Shown here in pieces: positions 1 through 8,340 of a stretch of 11,091 nt of DNA. Position numbers and translations under genes: made by a program. The notes beneath the pieces were generated by a model. That model was given only the letters and a program-made list of their open reading frames with translations, ran no database searches and was not told the origin of the DNA. Every line of letters begins with the position of its first letter. Positions within the stretch are counted from its first letter, which is position 1. Source of the stretch: Tannerella sp. (GTDB lineage: Bacteria > Bacteroidota > Bacteroidia > Bacteroidales > Tannerellaceae); assembly GCA_031263835.1 (NCBI GenBank), contig JAISEZ010000316.1, positions 1 to 11,091 of the forward strand, read 5' to 3'.

Positions 1-8
1 GGTTTTTT

Positions 9-41
9 CTTGCAATAAATAAAAAAAATACTTTATCTTTG
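9..41 (+). promoter_or_regulatory. Bacteroidota-type sigma promoter
   Basis: The -7 element TATCTTTG at 34-41 matches the Bacteroidota consensus TAnnTTTG exactly. CTTG at 9-12 supplies three of the four bases of the -33 element TTTG, 21 nt upstream, which is within the usual 19-21 nt. Transcription would start near 47-50 and run rightward. The next convincing gene starts at 557, so if this drives the susC operon the leader is about 500 nt. It could instead serve a short or non-coding transcript in the leader. I found no equally good match closer to susC. Confidence 0.6.
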
Positions 42-81
42 CCCCGACCAAAAAATAAGTACGGTTGATAAACAAAAAAAC

Positions 82-213
<132 letters not shown>

Positions 214-268
214 TATACGCATACGCGCTACGCGCGTTATTGATCGCGTGCGAAACGCATACGCGCGT
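214..268. repeat. Alternating purine/pyrimidine block with repeated 12-mer
   Basis: ACGCATACGCGC occurs at 217-228 and again at 255-266. The 8-bp palindrome ACGCGCGT occurs at 230-237 and 261-268. Bases 214-228, 229-237 and 255-268 are strictly alternating purine/pyrimidine runs rich in CG steps, the pattern associated with Z-DNA. Bases 245-265 can fold as a small hairpin (CGCGT-GCG, loop AAA, CGC, two bulged bases, ACGCG). The function is unknown. Confidence 0.75.
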
Positions 269-308
269 CAAGATACATATTTTTTCAAAACAAAAAGTCA
301 TACGGCCT

Positions 309-385
309 ATCCTGATTTTCAGACGGACGTACGAGGCTCGGAAGCAACTCTTCCCTGCCCCGGCGTCCGTTCTGTTTTTCAGGAT
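309..385 (+). other. Imperfect long stem-loop in the leader
   Basis: Bases 309-329 pair with 364-385. ATCCTGA (309-315) pairs with 379-385, followed by a symmetric 4x4 T/T internal loop. CAG (320-322) pairs with 372-374, with T371 bulged, and ACGGACG (323-329) pairs with 364-370. Inside, GGC (335-337) can pair with 357-359, and GGAAG (340-344) with CTTCC (350-354) around a 5-nt loop. No T-run follows, so it is not a standard terminator. It could be an RNA fold in a long leader, a small RNA, or the remnant of a small mobile repeat. Confidence 0.45.
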
Positions 386-556
386 GTTCTGCATCTGTTA
401 ACCATTAATCATGATCGCCTATGAGAAAGGAACAATAAATCGGCGCAGGTCACGGGACTTTTGGACGCGCCCCCAACCCGGTGAACAAAGATGTGCACCA
501 ATCAATAAAAAGGCGCATAGAAGAAAATTATTAACCCTTTAATTAACAATAAAAAT

Positions 557-3500
557 ATGAATTGTATAATTAATAACACGCCATACGGTCTGCAACGACC
601 GTCATGGCGACAAAAAATGACTGTGAAATGCATCCTGTTTCTGTTTCTGACGGGAATGTATACGGCGCCGGCGAACGCATCTTTTGCCGGCGAAAATGAA
701 ACATTTGAACAGCAGCAACGCAAAACGGTGTCCGGTACGGTCGTCGATGTCAACGGCGAGCCGGTAGCCGGTGCGAATGTAGTGGAGAAAGGCGTTGCCG
801 CCAACGGGACAATCACCAATATAAACGGTCGGTTCAATCTGGACGTATCGCCGGGGGCGACGCTGACTGTTTCCTATGTTGGATATGTGACGCAGGAGAT
901 TGCGGTGGCGAACAGGACAAGCCTGAATGTCACGCTTGTGGAGGACGCCAAAACGCTGGAAGAAGTGGTGGTCGTAGGATTCGGCACGCAGAAGAAGATA
1001 AACCTGACGGGTTCGGTCAGCGTGGCGGATGAGAAAGTATTCCGGGAACGCCCGCTGACGACGGCTTCGCAAGCCTTGCAGGGAATGGTGCCGGGATTGC
1101 TGGTAACGCAGACCGAAGGCGGTCCGGCCAACAACAATCCCGTCATCCAGATTCGCGGCAAGGGGACGATCGGCAAGGAGTCGCTGGCTGACGTGCTTGT
1201 GCTGATCGATGGCATGGAGGGCGACATCAACACCCTCAACCCGCAGGAGATTGAGAACGTTTCGGTGCTCAAAGACGCCGCCGCCTCGTCCATCTACGGG
1301 TCGCGCGCGCCTTTCGGCGTGATACTGGTTACGACCAAAAAGGGTAAACTGGGCAAGCCGACACTCAACTACAACAACAGTTTGCGCTGGAACACCCCCG
1401 TTCACCTGCCCAAGCCGGCCGATTCATACAATTTCGCGCTCTTCGTAAACGATGCCAGCAGAAACTCCGGTCGCACCAATTTGATTCCTGACGACCAGTT
1501 TCAACGCATTCAGGATTATCAGGCGGGAAAGATTACAACCGTCAACATTCCCGACCCGAACAACCCGAGAGTCTGGGCGTCGGGCAAAGGGTACGGCAAC
1601 GCCAACGAGAACTGGATAAAGAACACGTACAACAGTTGGGTGTTTTCGCAGGAACACAACCTGAGCCTCAACGGCGGCACGGAGACCTATAAGTACTACA
1701 CTTCGCTGCAATTTATGGATTTCAAGGGCCTGATGACGTTCAACACCGACCGCAGGCAGCGCTATTCCGGCTCGGCGAAGCTGAACGTTCAGGCCGCGAA
1801 GTGGGCGCAGCTCAATACCGGCGTGCGCTTTATCCGCGAAGACGCCTCGCAGCCCTACTACATGCCCTCGATAGAAGGTATGTTCATAAACGGCTTGGCG
1901 ATCATGCCGATGTATGACGACAACGGTTACCTGACCGACTACGGCCCGAACCTGCTCCGGGTTCGCGACGGCGGGAACACGACCCTCCAGAACGACGTCG
2001 TTTACCTGCAGGAGCAGCTCGTGATCGAACCGGTGAAGGACTGGAAAACGTTCGGCGAGTTCAACTACAGGAGCACCTACAACCGGACCCATTCCGACTG
2101 GCAAAAGGTGTACAATCACAACAACGTGAACGGCGATCCGTCGCTGTCCTCAACGGGCAACGGCGTCAGCGAAACGTTCGAAAAACAGAATTTCGTGAAC
2201 GTCAATCTCTATTCGGAATACACCCGTTCACTGGGCGGCCACACGCTCAAAGGCATGGTCGGATTTCAGTCCGAACTGATGAATATCAGCTCTATGAATG
2301 CTTCGCGCATCGGCGTTATGATCTCTTCGCTTCCCGAAATCGACCTGACCAACGGTTTCGACATCAGCGGCAACCAGGTGATGCCCGAAGTCAAAGGCAA
2401 TCGCAACCACTGGGCTACGGCCGGCTATTTCGGACGCCTGAACTGGGACTACAGGCAGAAATACCTGCTGGAAGGCAACCTGCGCTACGACGGCAGTTCG
2501 CGCTTCCGCCGCGATAACCGGTGGATCTGGCTTCCTTCCGTATCGGCGGGGTGGAACATCGCCTTCGAGGATTTCTGGGAACCCTACCGCGATTATCTCG
2601 GGAGTTTCAAGCTGCGCGCTTCCTATGGCGATCTGGCTAACCAGAATACGGCGAACCTGTATCCTACCTACGTGACGCTCTGGACCGGCACGAACAGCGG
2701 CAACTGGCTGATTAACGGTGCAAGGCCCAACACGGCCGGCGTACCGGCGCTGATCTCCACTTCCCTCACCTGGGAACGGGTGCGCAGCACAAACCTTGCC
2801 CTCGATTTCGGGGCGCTCAACAACCGGCTGACCGGCTCGATTGAATATTTCACCCGCTACACGTTCGACATGGTCGGGCCGGGCATGTCGCTGCCGCAGA
2901 TTCTCGGCGCCAGCGTGCCGAACACCAACAATACCGACATGAAATCCTACGGTTTCGACCTCGACCTCCGGTGGAACGACCGCCTCAAGAACGGGCTGGG
3001 CTATGGCGTGGAACTCAAACTCTCGGACGCCGTCTCGAAAATCCTCAAGTATCCCAATCCGCAGGGCTATCTGGACGACGGAAAGGGCAGCAACTACAGC
3101 GACGGCTGGATCGTGGGCGACTTCTACGGCTACAAAACACTGGGCCTTGCCAAAACGCAGGCCGAGATGGACGCGCATCTGGCCACGCTCCCCAATGGCG
3201 GGCAGAACCAGCTTGGCAGCGCATGGCAGGCGGGCGACCTGATGTTTGTGGACGTCAACGGCGACGGCATCATCAACAGCGGCACGAACACCAAAACCGA
3301 CCCGGGCGACCTGGTCAGGATCGGCAACAACACGCCGCGCTACAGTCTCGGAGTCAATCTCTATGCCGACTATAAGGGCTTCGACCTGCGCGCCTTCTTT
3401 CAGGGAATACTTAAACGGCAGGTCGCTCCTGGGAGCGTCAACATGTTCTCCATCGCGAACCAAAGCACCAACTACGTAGCGGTATTCGATTCGCACATGG

Positions 3501-3868
3501 ATTATTTCCGCGACGACCCCGACAGCCCGCTCGGCCTCAACACCGACGCCTATTTCGGACGGCCCTATTTCGACCGTTACAACAACATACCGACGACGAA
3601 CAGCAACGACCATTTCGTGCAGAACGCTTCTTACCTCAGGCTCAAAAACCTGCAGATCGGCTATACGCTGCCCTCCGCATTGACGCGCAAATTTGCCGTT
3701 CAGAACCTCCGCTTCTATCTGTCGGGCGAAAACCTGCTCACCTTTACGAAGCTGTTCAAGGAGTTTGACCCCGAACAGGTGGACTATTATCTGCGTGGCT
3801 CTAACGCCCAGGGGTTCGGCTATCCGATAATGAAAGTGATTTCAGCCGGTTGCAGTATTAATTTTTAA
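557..3868 (+). CDS. SusC/RagA-family TonB-dependent outer-membrane transporter
   Basis: This is an energised outer-membrane importer that works with the SusD lipoprotein encoded next to it, normally moving oligosaccharides or glycosides into the periplasm. The 1103-residue product has a signal peptide (hydrophobic core about 24-36, Ala-X-Ala at 39-41), a carboxypeptidase-regulatory-like domain at about 57-133 (VSGTVVDVNGEPVAGANV), a TonB-box-like segment LEEVVVVGFG at 134-143, a plug at about 150-262 with the family signature (VLKDAAASSIYGSR, then GVILVTTKKGK), and a beta-barrel to the terminal Phe. The length is normal for the family. There is no STN domain, so FecI/FecR-type signalling is not indicated. 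The ATG at 557 is preferred because SusC proteins often have such a polar stretch before the hydrophobic core; ATG at 617 (residue 21) is the alternative. Substrate cannot be read from sequence. The stop is 12 nt before susD. Confidence 0.96.
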   Translation: MNCIINNTPYGLQRPSWRQKMTVKCILFLFLTGMYTAPANASFAGENETFEQQQRKTVSGTVVDVNGEPVAGANVVEKGVAANGTITNINGRFNLDVSPGATLTVSYVGYVTQEIAVANRTSLNVTLVEDAKTLEEVVVVGFGTQKKINLTGSVSVADEKVFRERPLTTASQALQGMVPGLLVTQTEGGPANNNPVIQIRGKGTIGKESLADVLVLIDGMEGDINTLNPQEIENVSVLKDAAASSIYGSRAPFGVILVTTKKGKLGKPTLNYNNSLRWNTPVHLPKPADSYNFALFVNDASRNSGRTNLIPDDQFQRIQDYQAGKITTVNIPDPNNPRVWASGKGYGNANENWIKNTYNSWVFSQEHNLSLNGGTETYKYYTSLQFMDFKGLMTFNTDRRQRYSGSAKLNVQAAKWAQLNTGVRFIREDASQPYYMPSIEGMFINGLAIMPMYDDNGYLTDYGPNLLRVRDGGNTTLQNDVVYLQEQLVIEPVKDWKTFGEFNYRSTYNRTHSDWQKVYNHNNVNGDPSLSSTGNGVSETFEKQNFVNVNLYSEYTRSLGGHTLKGMVGFQSELMNISSMNASRIGVMISSLPEIDLTNGFDISGNQVMPEVKGNRNHWATAGYFGRLNWDYRQKYLLEGNLRYDGSSRFRRDNRWIWLPSVSAGWNIAFEDFWEPYRDYLGSFKLRASYGDLANQNTANLYPTYVTLWTGTNSGNWLINGARPNTAGVPALISTSLTWERVRSTNLALDFGALNNRLTGSIEYFTRYTFDMVGPGMSLPQILGASVPNTNNTDMKSYGFDLDLRWNDRLKNGLGYGVELKLSDAVSKILKYPNPQGYLDDGKGSNYSDGWIVGDFYGYKTLGLAKTQAEMDAHLATLPNGGQNQLGSAWQAGDLMFVDVNGDGIINSGTNTKTDPGDLVRIGNNTPRYSLGVNLYADYKGFDLRAFFQGILKRQVAPGSVNMFSIANQSTNYVAVFDSHMDYFRDDPDSPLGLNTDAYFGRPYFDRYNNIPTTNSNDHFVQNASYLRLKNLQIGYTLPSALTRKFAVQNLRFYLSGENLLTFTKLFKEFDPEQVDYYLRGSNAQGFGYPIMKVISAGCSINF

Positions 3869-3880
3869 AACAGAACGATT

Positions 3881-5953
3881 ATGAACAAGATAAAATTTTT
3901 CAGAACGATATTTTTCCTGACAACAGGTTTGATATTGGCGGCATGCGCTGCCGTTTCGTGCGGGGATGATTTTCTGGATCGCGAACCGCTCTCGGTGCTC
4001 ACCCCCGATGTCTTCTATATGGAAGAAGGTCAGCTGGCCTCTTTCACGGTCGGCCAGTTCAATTTGCTGCCCAACCAGATAGAAGGTAGCGGCGGCACCC
4101 CGTTCGAACCCGCGGCCTATTATTTCTATGTTTCGGACATGTTTACGGATAATCAGGCCAATTTTCAAGTCACCGACGGGATCTTTTACAGTCCCAGACG
4201 TCTCGTCCAGAACTACGACGAGCTGAACGGCTGCTTTTCCATGCTGTACAGTCTCAATTATTTCCTTCAAACGGTAGTGCCGCGACTGAACGCGGGTACG
4301 CTGGAGGGCGACCGCGAGAATGTGGCGCATTATATCGGCGAGGCCTATCTGATGCGGGCATGGAGGATGTTTAACTCATACGTGGGCTACGGTGACATGC
4401 CGATTGTCCGCAACGTGCTGCCCGACCGGTTCGAGCCGCTGGTGGAAGCCAGTACGCGCCGGCCGCGCAACGAAGTGGCGCGGTTTATCCTTTCCGACCT
4501 CGATTCGGCGGCGATGCTGATGAAGACTGTCTCGCCCGACGGTCGCCGGCAGCGTCCCTCGCGCTATGTCGCCTGGGTAATCAAATCGCGCGTAGCGCTG
4601 TTTGAAGCCACCTGGTTGAAATATTTCAAGGGGACGGCCTTTGTGCCGGGCGGTCCGGGCTGGCCTGGAGCGGCCACTTACCCGGACTTCCGGTTCCCCG
4701 CAGGCAGCATCGACGCCGAGATAGACTGGTTCCTGCAGGAGGCCATGACCGCGGCGCAGGCCGTGGCCGACGCCAACCCGCTGATGGAAAATAACGGCGT
4801 GCTGCCGCAGGACGTCTCCGACCCCGTCAACCCCTACTTCGACATGCTTTGCAACGAAACCGACTACTCGAGCTACAGCGAAGTATTGCTCTGGAGGGAA
4901 TCCACCCAGCCGCTCGGGCCGCATCACAACGGCGCCTCTTCGGCCTCCACGGGCAACGACGGCTGCGGCATGACGCGCGCACTGGTCGAAAGTTTCGTAA
5001 TGAAGAACGGGCTGCCGGTCTATGCCTCCGGCTCGGGATACGCCGGCGACGACTATCTCGAAGACGTCGTCAAGGATCGCGACGACCGCCTGCGCCTCTG
5101 GCTCAAGCTGCCCGGACAGAAAAACATCCTCTGGGACGACCCCAACCGCGGCTCGGGACGGGAATATGAACCGGTTTTCCCACTCATCACCGTGTCCGAC
5201 TGGAGCAAATACATCACCGGCTACACTTCGCGCAAGGGCGCCACGCAGCACGGCGACCAGTATACGCCCAGTTCGCATCGTTCCTGGCTGCCCTGTCCCG
5301 CCTTCCGTTCGGCCGAAGCCATGCTCAACTACATGGAAGCCTGTTACGAGAAAAACGCTTCGCTCGACAGCAAGGCGCAGGAATACTGGCGCACCCTGCG
5401 GACGCGCGCCGGCGTTGACCCCGATTTCAACAAGACCATTGCCGCCACCGACATGGAGAAGGAAGCGGCCACGGGCAACTGGGCCGTATGGTCGGGAGGA
5501 AACAGGGTGGATGCCACGCTGTTCAATATCCGCCGCGAGCGCAACAGCGAATTTTGGGGTGAAGCCCTGCGCAAGTATGACGTTCGCCGCTGGCGCTCTT
5601 TAGACGGGCTGATCACCACGCCCTATCAAATCGAAGGGTTTAAGATCTGGGGACCGATGAAAGACCTGTACGAACAGGCTCGTGAAGGAAGTCCGGCTCA
5701 ATATGCCGAGTTGCGTTACGGTACGGCCAACGCCACCGTCTCCGACCCTGCCAACAGCCTCTACCTTCGTCCGTATCAGGTCAATCTCTCGAACGTGCTG
5801 TATGACGGCTACCACTGGAAAATGGCATGGTATCTGTATCCGATAGGCATCCAGCGTTTTATGGACTTAACCTCCGATGGCGACATCTCCAAATCGCCCC
5901 TCTACCAGAATCCCGGATGGGGTCTTGTAGTCGGCAGGGAAGCCGAACAGTGA
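3881..5953 (+). CDS. SusD/RagB-family surface glycan-binding lipoprotein
   Basis: This is the surface lid of the SusC transporter, binding the ligand and closing over the barrel. The 690-residue product starts with a lipoprotein signal; Cys27 in AVSC is the likely lipidated residue, and GDDFLD follows, matching the acidic surface-export signal of Bacteroidota lipoproteins and the usual SusD start. The helical TPR-like core shows at about 153-180 (GEAYLMRAW, then YGDMPIV) and 225-248. The C-terminal part has the usual RRERNSEFWGEALRKYDVRRW stretch at about 550-571 and ends with LYPIG near 655 and NPGWG near 677, as in other SusD proteins. At 690 residues it is longer than the roughly 550 of the archetypal SusD. 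It follows susC by 12 nt, so the two are co-transcribed. Ligand unknown; the family call is secure. Confidence 0.96.
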   Translation: MNKIKFFRTIFFLTTGLILAACAAVSCGDDFLDREPLSVLTPDVFYMEEGQLASFTVGQFNLLPNQIEGSGGTPFEPAAYYFYVSDMFTDNQANFQVTDGIFYSPRRLVQNYDELNGCFSMLYSLNYFLQTVVPRLNAGTLEGDRENVAHYIGEAYLMRAWRMFNSYVGYGDMPIVRNVLPDRFEPLVEASTRRPRNEVARFILSDLDSAAMLMKTVSPDGRRQRPSRYVAWVIKSRVALFEATWLKYFKGTAFVPGGPGWPGAATYPDFRFPAGSIDAEIDWFLQEAMTAAQAVADANPLMENNGVLPQDVSDPVNPYFDMLCNETDYSSYSEVLLWRESTQPLGPHHNGASSASTGNDGCGMTRALVESFVMKNGLPVYASGSGYAGDDYLEDVVKDRDDRLRLWLKLPGQKNILWDDPNRGSGREYEPVFPLITVSDWSKYITGYTSRKGATQHGDQYTPSSHRSWLPCPAFRSAEAMLNYMEACYEKNASLDSKAQEYWRTLRTRAGVDPDFNKTIAATDMEKEAATGNWAVWSGGNRVDATLFNIRRERNSEFWGEALRKYDVRRWRSLDGLITTPYQIEGFKIWGPMKDLYEQAREGSPAQYAELRYGTANATVSDPANSLYLRPYQVNLSNVLYDGYHWKMAWYLYPIGIQRFMDLTSDGDISKSPLYQNPGWGLVVGREAEQ

Positions 5954-5973
5954 CAATGAGAATATGAGAATAA

Positions 5974-6011
5974 GAAAATGAGTGAATGGGAAAATTCATT
6001 CACTCATTTTC
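5974..6011 (+). terminator. 15-bp perfect hairpin, likely terminator or attenuator
   Basis: Bases 5974-5988 (GAAAATGAGTGAATG) are the exact reverse complement of 5997-6011, with an 8-nt loop. The descending arm ends in CATTTTC, giving a short T-run but no long U-tail, so termination may be partial. The symmetric A-run and T-run would suit either direction. It lies 20 nt after the susD stop, and the next gene starts at 6062 without an obvious promoter. Attenuated read-through into the enzyme genes is therefore plausible. It could also be an mRNA-stabilising 3' structure. Confidence 0.65.
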
Positions 6012-6061
6012 AAATGCTCTCAAATTAATGATGATTATAATAACATTTAAAATTAAAAGAA

Positions 6062-7393
6062 ATGAAAGAGAAATCAAATGAAATGAGCCGACGCCAATTT
6101 TTAGGCTATTCGGCATTGGGACTGGCAGGATTGACGGTTTTGCCGAGCTGGGTTACGGCAGCAGGCGTTCGCATAGCGCCGAGCGACCGGGTGGTGATGG
6201 GCTGGATCGGGCTTGGACAGCAGGGAAATTCCGATTTTTACTCTGCCACCGACTGTCCGGGAGTTCAGGTAGTTGCCGGTTGCGATGTGGACGCGCTCAA
6301 GCGCGAACGTTTCAAACGGCGTGTGGAAGCGTGGCAGAAAAGCCAGGACAGGCCTGCACGCTGCGATATGTATGAATTTTATCAGGACTTGCTGGAGCGT
6401 ACCGATATTGATGCCGTAGGCATTGCCACTCCCGACCACTGGCACGCCTTTGTAACGATAGACGCCTGCAAGGCCAAAAAGGACATTTATGTGCAGAAAC
6501 CGATGGCGTTCACCGTTACGGAAGGGCATGCGATGATCAAAGCGGTGCGTGAAAACGGCGTTGTATTGCAGGTGGGCAGTCAGCAACGCTCCAGCCGGGA
6601 ATTTCAGCAGGCCATCGCCATCGTCCGGGGCGGAGGCATCGGACATGTAGATACTGTCTATTCGCGCGTCGGCGATCCGCCAAAACCGTTTGACCTGCCC
6701 GAAATGCCTGTCCCGCTTTCCCTGAACTGGAATCTGTGGCTTGGCGGACTGAGTGACCCGAAAATTCACTACCATCCCGACCTTTGCCCGCCCATCATTT
6801 TAGACCCGGAGCAACACGAGCAGCTCTGGGGCGCCTGGCGCTGGTACTGCGAAACGGGCAACGGCTTCACCGCCGACTGGGGCGCGCACATGTTCGATAT
6901 CTCACAGGCAGCCATCGGTATGGACGGCTCCGGCCCCTGCGAATTTATCCCGAAAGGATATGGAGGTGCGCAGTACCTGACCATGAAATATCAAAACGGC
7001 ATCGTCATGACCGAACAGGACTTCCGCAAGGAAGGCGGTTTAGGCATCTGTTTCAACGGCGATAAGGGCTGGCTGAAAGTTACGCGCGGCTATATCGAAT
7101 GTTCCAATCCCGACCTCCTGAAAAAGGAAGAAAAAAAGATCGCAGCGGGAGAATATGAAAAAAGTTCCGGACACATGCAGAATTTTATCGACTGCATCCG
7201 TTCGCGCAAAAATCCGATCGCACCTGTTGAAGCCGGCTGCAGTACGAATACGCTGTGCTGTATCGCCAACATCGCAACCGAACTGAAACGGCCCGTCAAG
7301 TGGGATCCCGCGACCCTCAGTTTCGGAGACGACCGGGAAGCCACCGGACACCGGCTTTATAAATATCCGTATAGAAAACCCTATTCATTATAA
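6062..7393 (+). CDS. Tat-exported Gfo/Idh/MocA-family oxidoreductase
   Basis: Predicted NAD(P)-dependent sugar oxidoreductase of 443 residues. A twin-arginine motif, SRRQFLG (9-15), precedes a hydrophobic stretch ending near AAG (33-35), so it should be exported folded with its cofactor. A Rossmann fold follows, with IGLGQQG at 49-55, then ATPDHWHA at 122-129 and QKP at 145-147, where Lys146 is the family's catalytic lysine. The C-terminal domain carries DWGAHMFD at 272-279, whose Asp and His are the usual substrate-site residues. The family is broad and includes glucose-fructose oxidoreductase, inositol dehydrogenase and GH109, so the substrate is uncertain. Beside a DUF1080 protein and a TIM-barrel isomerase, C3 oxidation of a glycoside is the best guess. 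The ATG at 6062 follows A-rich sequence; ATG at 6083 (MSRRQF) is an equally plausible start. Confidence 0.9.
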   Translation: MKEKSNEMSRRQFLGYSALGLAGLTVLPSWVTAAGVRIAPSDRVVMGWIGLGQQGNSDFYSATDCPGVQVVAGCDVDALKRERFKRRVEAWQKSQDRPARCDMYEFYQDLLERTDIDAVGIATPDHWHAFVTIDACKAKKDIYVQKPMAFTVTEGHAMIKAVRENGVVLQVGSQQRSSREFQQAIAIVRGGGIGHVDTVYSRVGDPPKPFDLPEMPVPLSLNWNLWLGGLSDPKIHYHPDLCPPIILDPEQHEQLWGAWRWYCETGNGFTADWGAHMFDISQAAIGMDGSGPCEFIPKGYGGAQYLTMKYQNGIVMTEQDFRKEGGLGICFNGDKGWLKVTRGYIECSNPDLLKKEEKKIAAGEYEKSSGHMQNFIDCIRSRKNPIAPVEAGCSTNTLCCIANIATELKRPVKWDPATLSFGDDREATGHRLYKYPYRKPYSL

Positions 7394-7405
7394 ATTGTAA
7401 ATAAT

Positions 7406-8269
7406 ATGAAAACAAATCTTTTAATTATCGCCTTGGCAGGCGTCTTATGTTGCCTGGGAGCAGCCAAAAAACAAAATTCAAAATTCGGCGGCGTACAGAT
7501 CGGAACGATCACGTACAGTTATCGCGAGATGCCCGACCAGTCGCTGAAAGCGACACTGGATTACGCCGTCAGGTCCGGCCTCAGTTCGGTTGAGCTGATG
7601 GGCTACACCGTCGAATTGTACGCCGGCATACCCGCTGAAAACCAGAAGGAATGGCGAACGACCGTTTCGATGGACAAATTTAAGGAAATCAAAAAGATGT
7701 TTAAGGACAAAGGTGTCAGGATCCATATCCTTAAACTTGAGACCTTCGACTCGCCCGAGGAAACCGACTATGCATTCCGCGTGTGCAAAACGCTTGGCGC
7801 CATCGGCATCACCACCGAAGTATCCCTTGATATGGCAAAAAAGGTGGCGCCTTTTGCCGAAAAGCACAAGCTGTACTTAATTTTCCATAATCACTGCCAG
7901 TCGGGCGACCCAAATTTCAGTTACGACCCGATTCTGGCAGTCAGCAAATCTGTCATGCTGAACTTCGACGTGGGTCATTATTTCGGAGTAACGGATAAAA
8001 ATCCATGCGATTTCATCCGTCGGTATCATTCCCGGATTGCCAGTTTGCACATGAAAGACAAGACCGGCCCGACCGCTGCCGACGCCTGCGGCGTCAATAA
8101 GCCCTGGGGACAGGGAGAAACCCCGGTTAAGTATATTCTGCAGCTGCTGAAAAAGGAGAAATATCCGATTACGGCAGATATTGAACTCGAATACGATGTT
8201 CCGAAAGGTTCCGACCCTGTCCGGGAAGTGGCTAAATGTGTGGAATATTGCAGGGAAGCGCTCAAGTAG
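7406..8269 (+). CDS. Secreted xylose-isomerase-like TIM-barrel protein
   Basis: This 287-residue protein belongs to the sugar phosphate isomerase/epimerase (AP endonuclease 2-like, xylose-isomerase-like) TIM-barrel superfamily. A Sec signal peptide covers about residues 1-20; its cysteines lack a proper lipobox, so a soluble periplasmic protein is likely. Candidate metal ligands sit at barrel strand ends: Glu138 (TTEVS), Asp188 (NFDVGH), His215 (SLHMKD) and Glu260 (ADIELEY), with FHNH at 160-163. The order Glu-Asp-His-Glu matches the divalent-metal site of this superfamily. It starts 12 nt after the oxidoreductase stop, so the two are co-transcribed. Related proteins act as epimerases, isomerases or, in the 3-keto-glycoside route, hydratases of the unsaturated 2-hydroxy-3-keto sugar. 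The last role fits this neighbourhood but is inference. The name should stay at family level. Confidence 0.88.
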   Translation: MKTNLLIIALAGVLCCLGAAKKQNSKFGGVQIGTITYSYREMPDQSLKATLDYAVRSGLSSVELMGYTVELYAGIPAENQKEWRTTVSMDKFKEIKKMFKDKGVRIHILKLETFDSPEETDYAFRVCKTLGAIGITTEVSLDMAKKVAPFAEKHKLYLIFHNHCQSGDPNFSYDPILAVSKSVMLNFDVGHYFGVTDKNPCDFIRRYHSRIASLHMKDKTGPTAADACGVNKPWGQGETPVKYILQLLKKEKYPITADIELEYDVPKGSDPVREVAKCVEYCREALK

Positions 8270-8340
8270 ATGGTTTCCTGTCGATATACCCGATTTTACA
8301 AGGGAGATCAGAGAACTTTGACAATCAAATAATATTCAAA

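Noticed and set aside
309..385. Integron attC site or invertible-DNA end
   Set aside because: The characteristic GTTRRRY/RYYYAAC ends are absent, no integrase or invertase is visible, and the arms enclose only 34 bp.
2228..3613. 461-codon open frame on the minus strand
   Set aside because: It lies wholly inside susC, its product is Val/Arg/Glu-rich with no recognisable domain, and the plus-strand frame is a clear SusC protein. It is a shadow frame of GC-rich coding DNA.
4376..5278. 300-codon minus-strand frame inside susD
   Set aside because: Composition is Arg/Val/Gly-biased with no domain, and it is opposite a clearly identified SusD coding region.
6062..7393. GH109 (alpha-N-acetylgalactosaminidase) assignment for the oxidoreductase
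   Set aside because: GH109 is in the same fold superfamily and is often exported, but the pattern here (DHWHA, QKP, DWGAHMFD) is shared by general Gfo/Idh/MocA proteins and I see no GH109-specific signature.
8313..8320. Possible -7 element GAACTTTG before the fusion gene
   Set aside because: The first base departs from TAnnTTTG and there is no TTTG about 20 nt upstream. Too weak to call.
8236..8340. Upstream extension of the esterase/DUF1080 frame to ATG 8236
   Set aside because: It would overlap the end of the TIM-barrel gene and bury the signal peptide. ATG 8341 begins a normal signal sequence.
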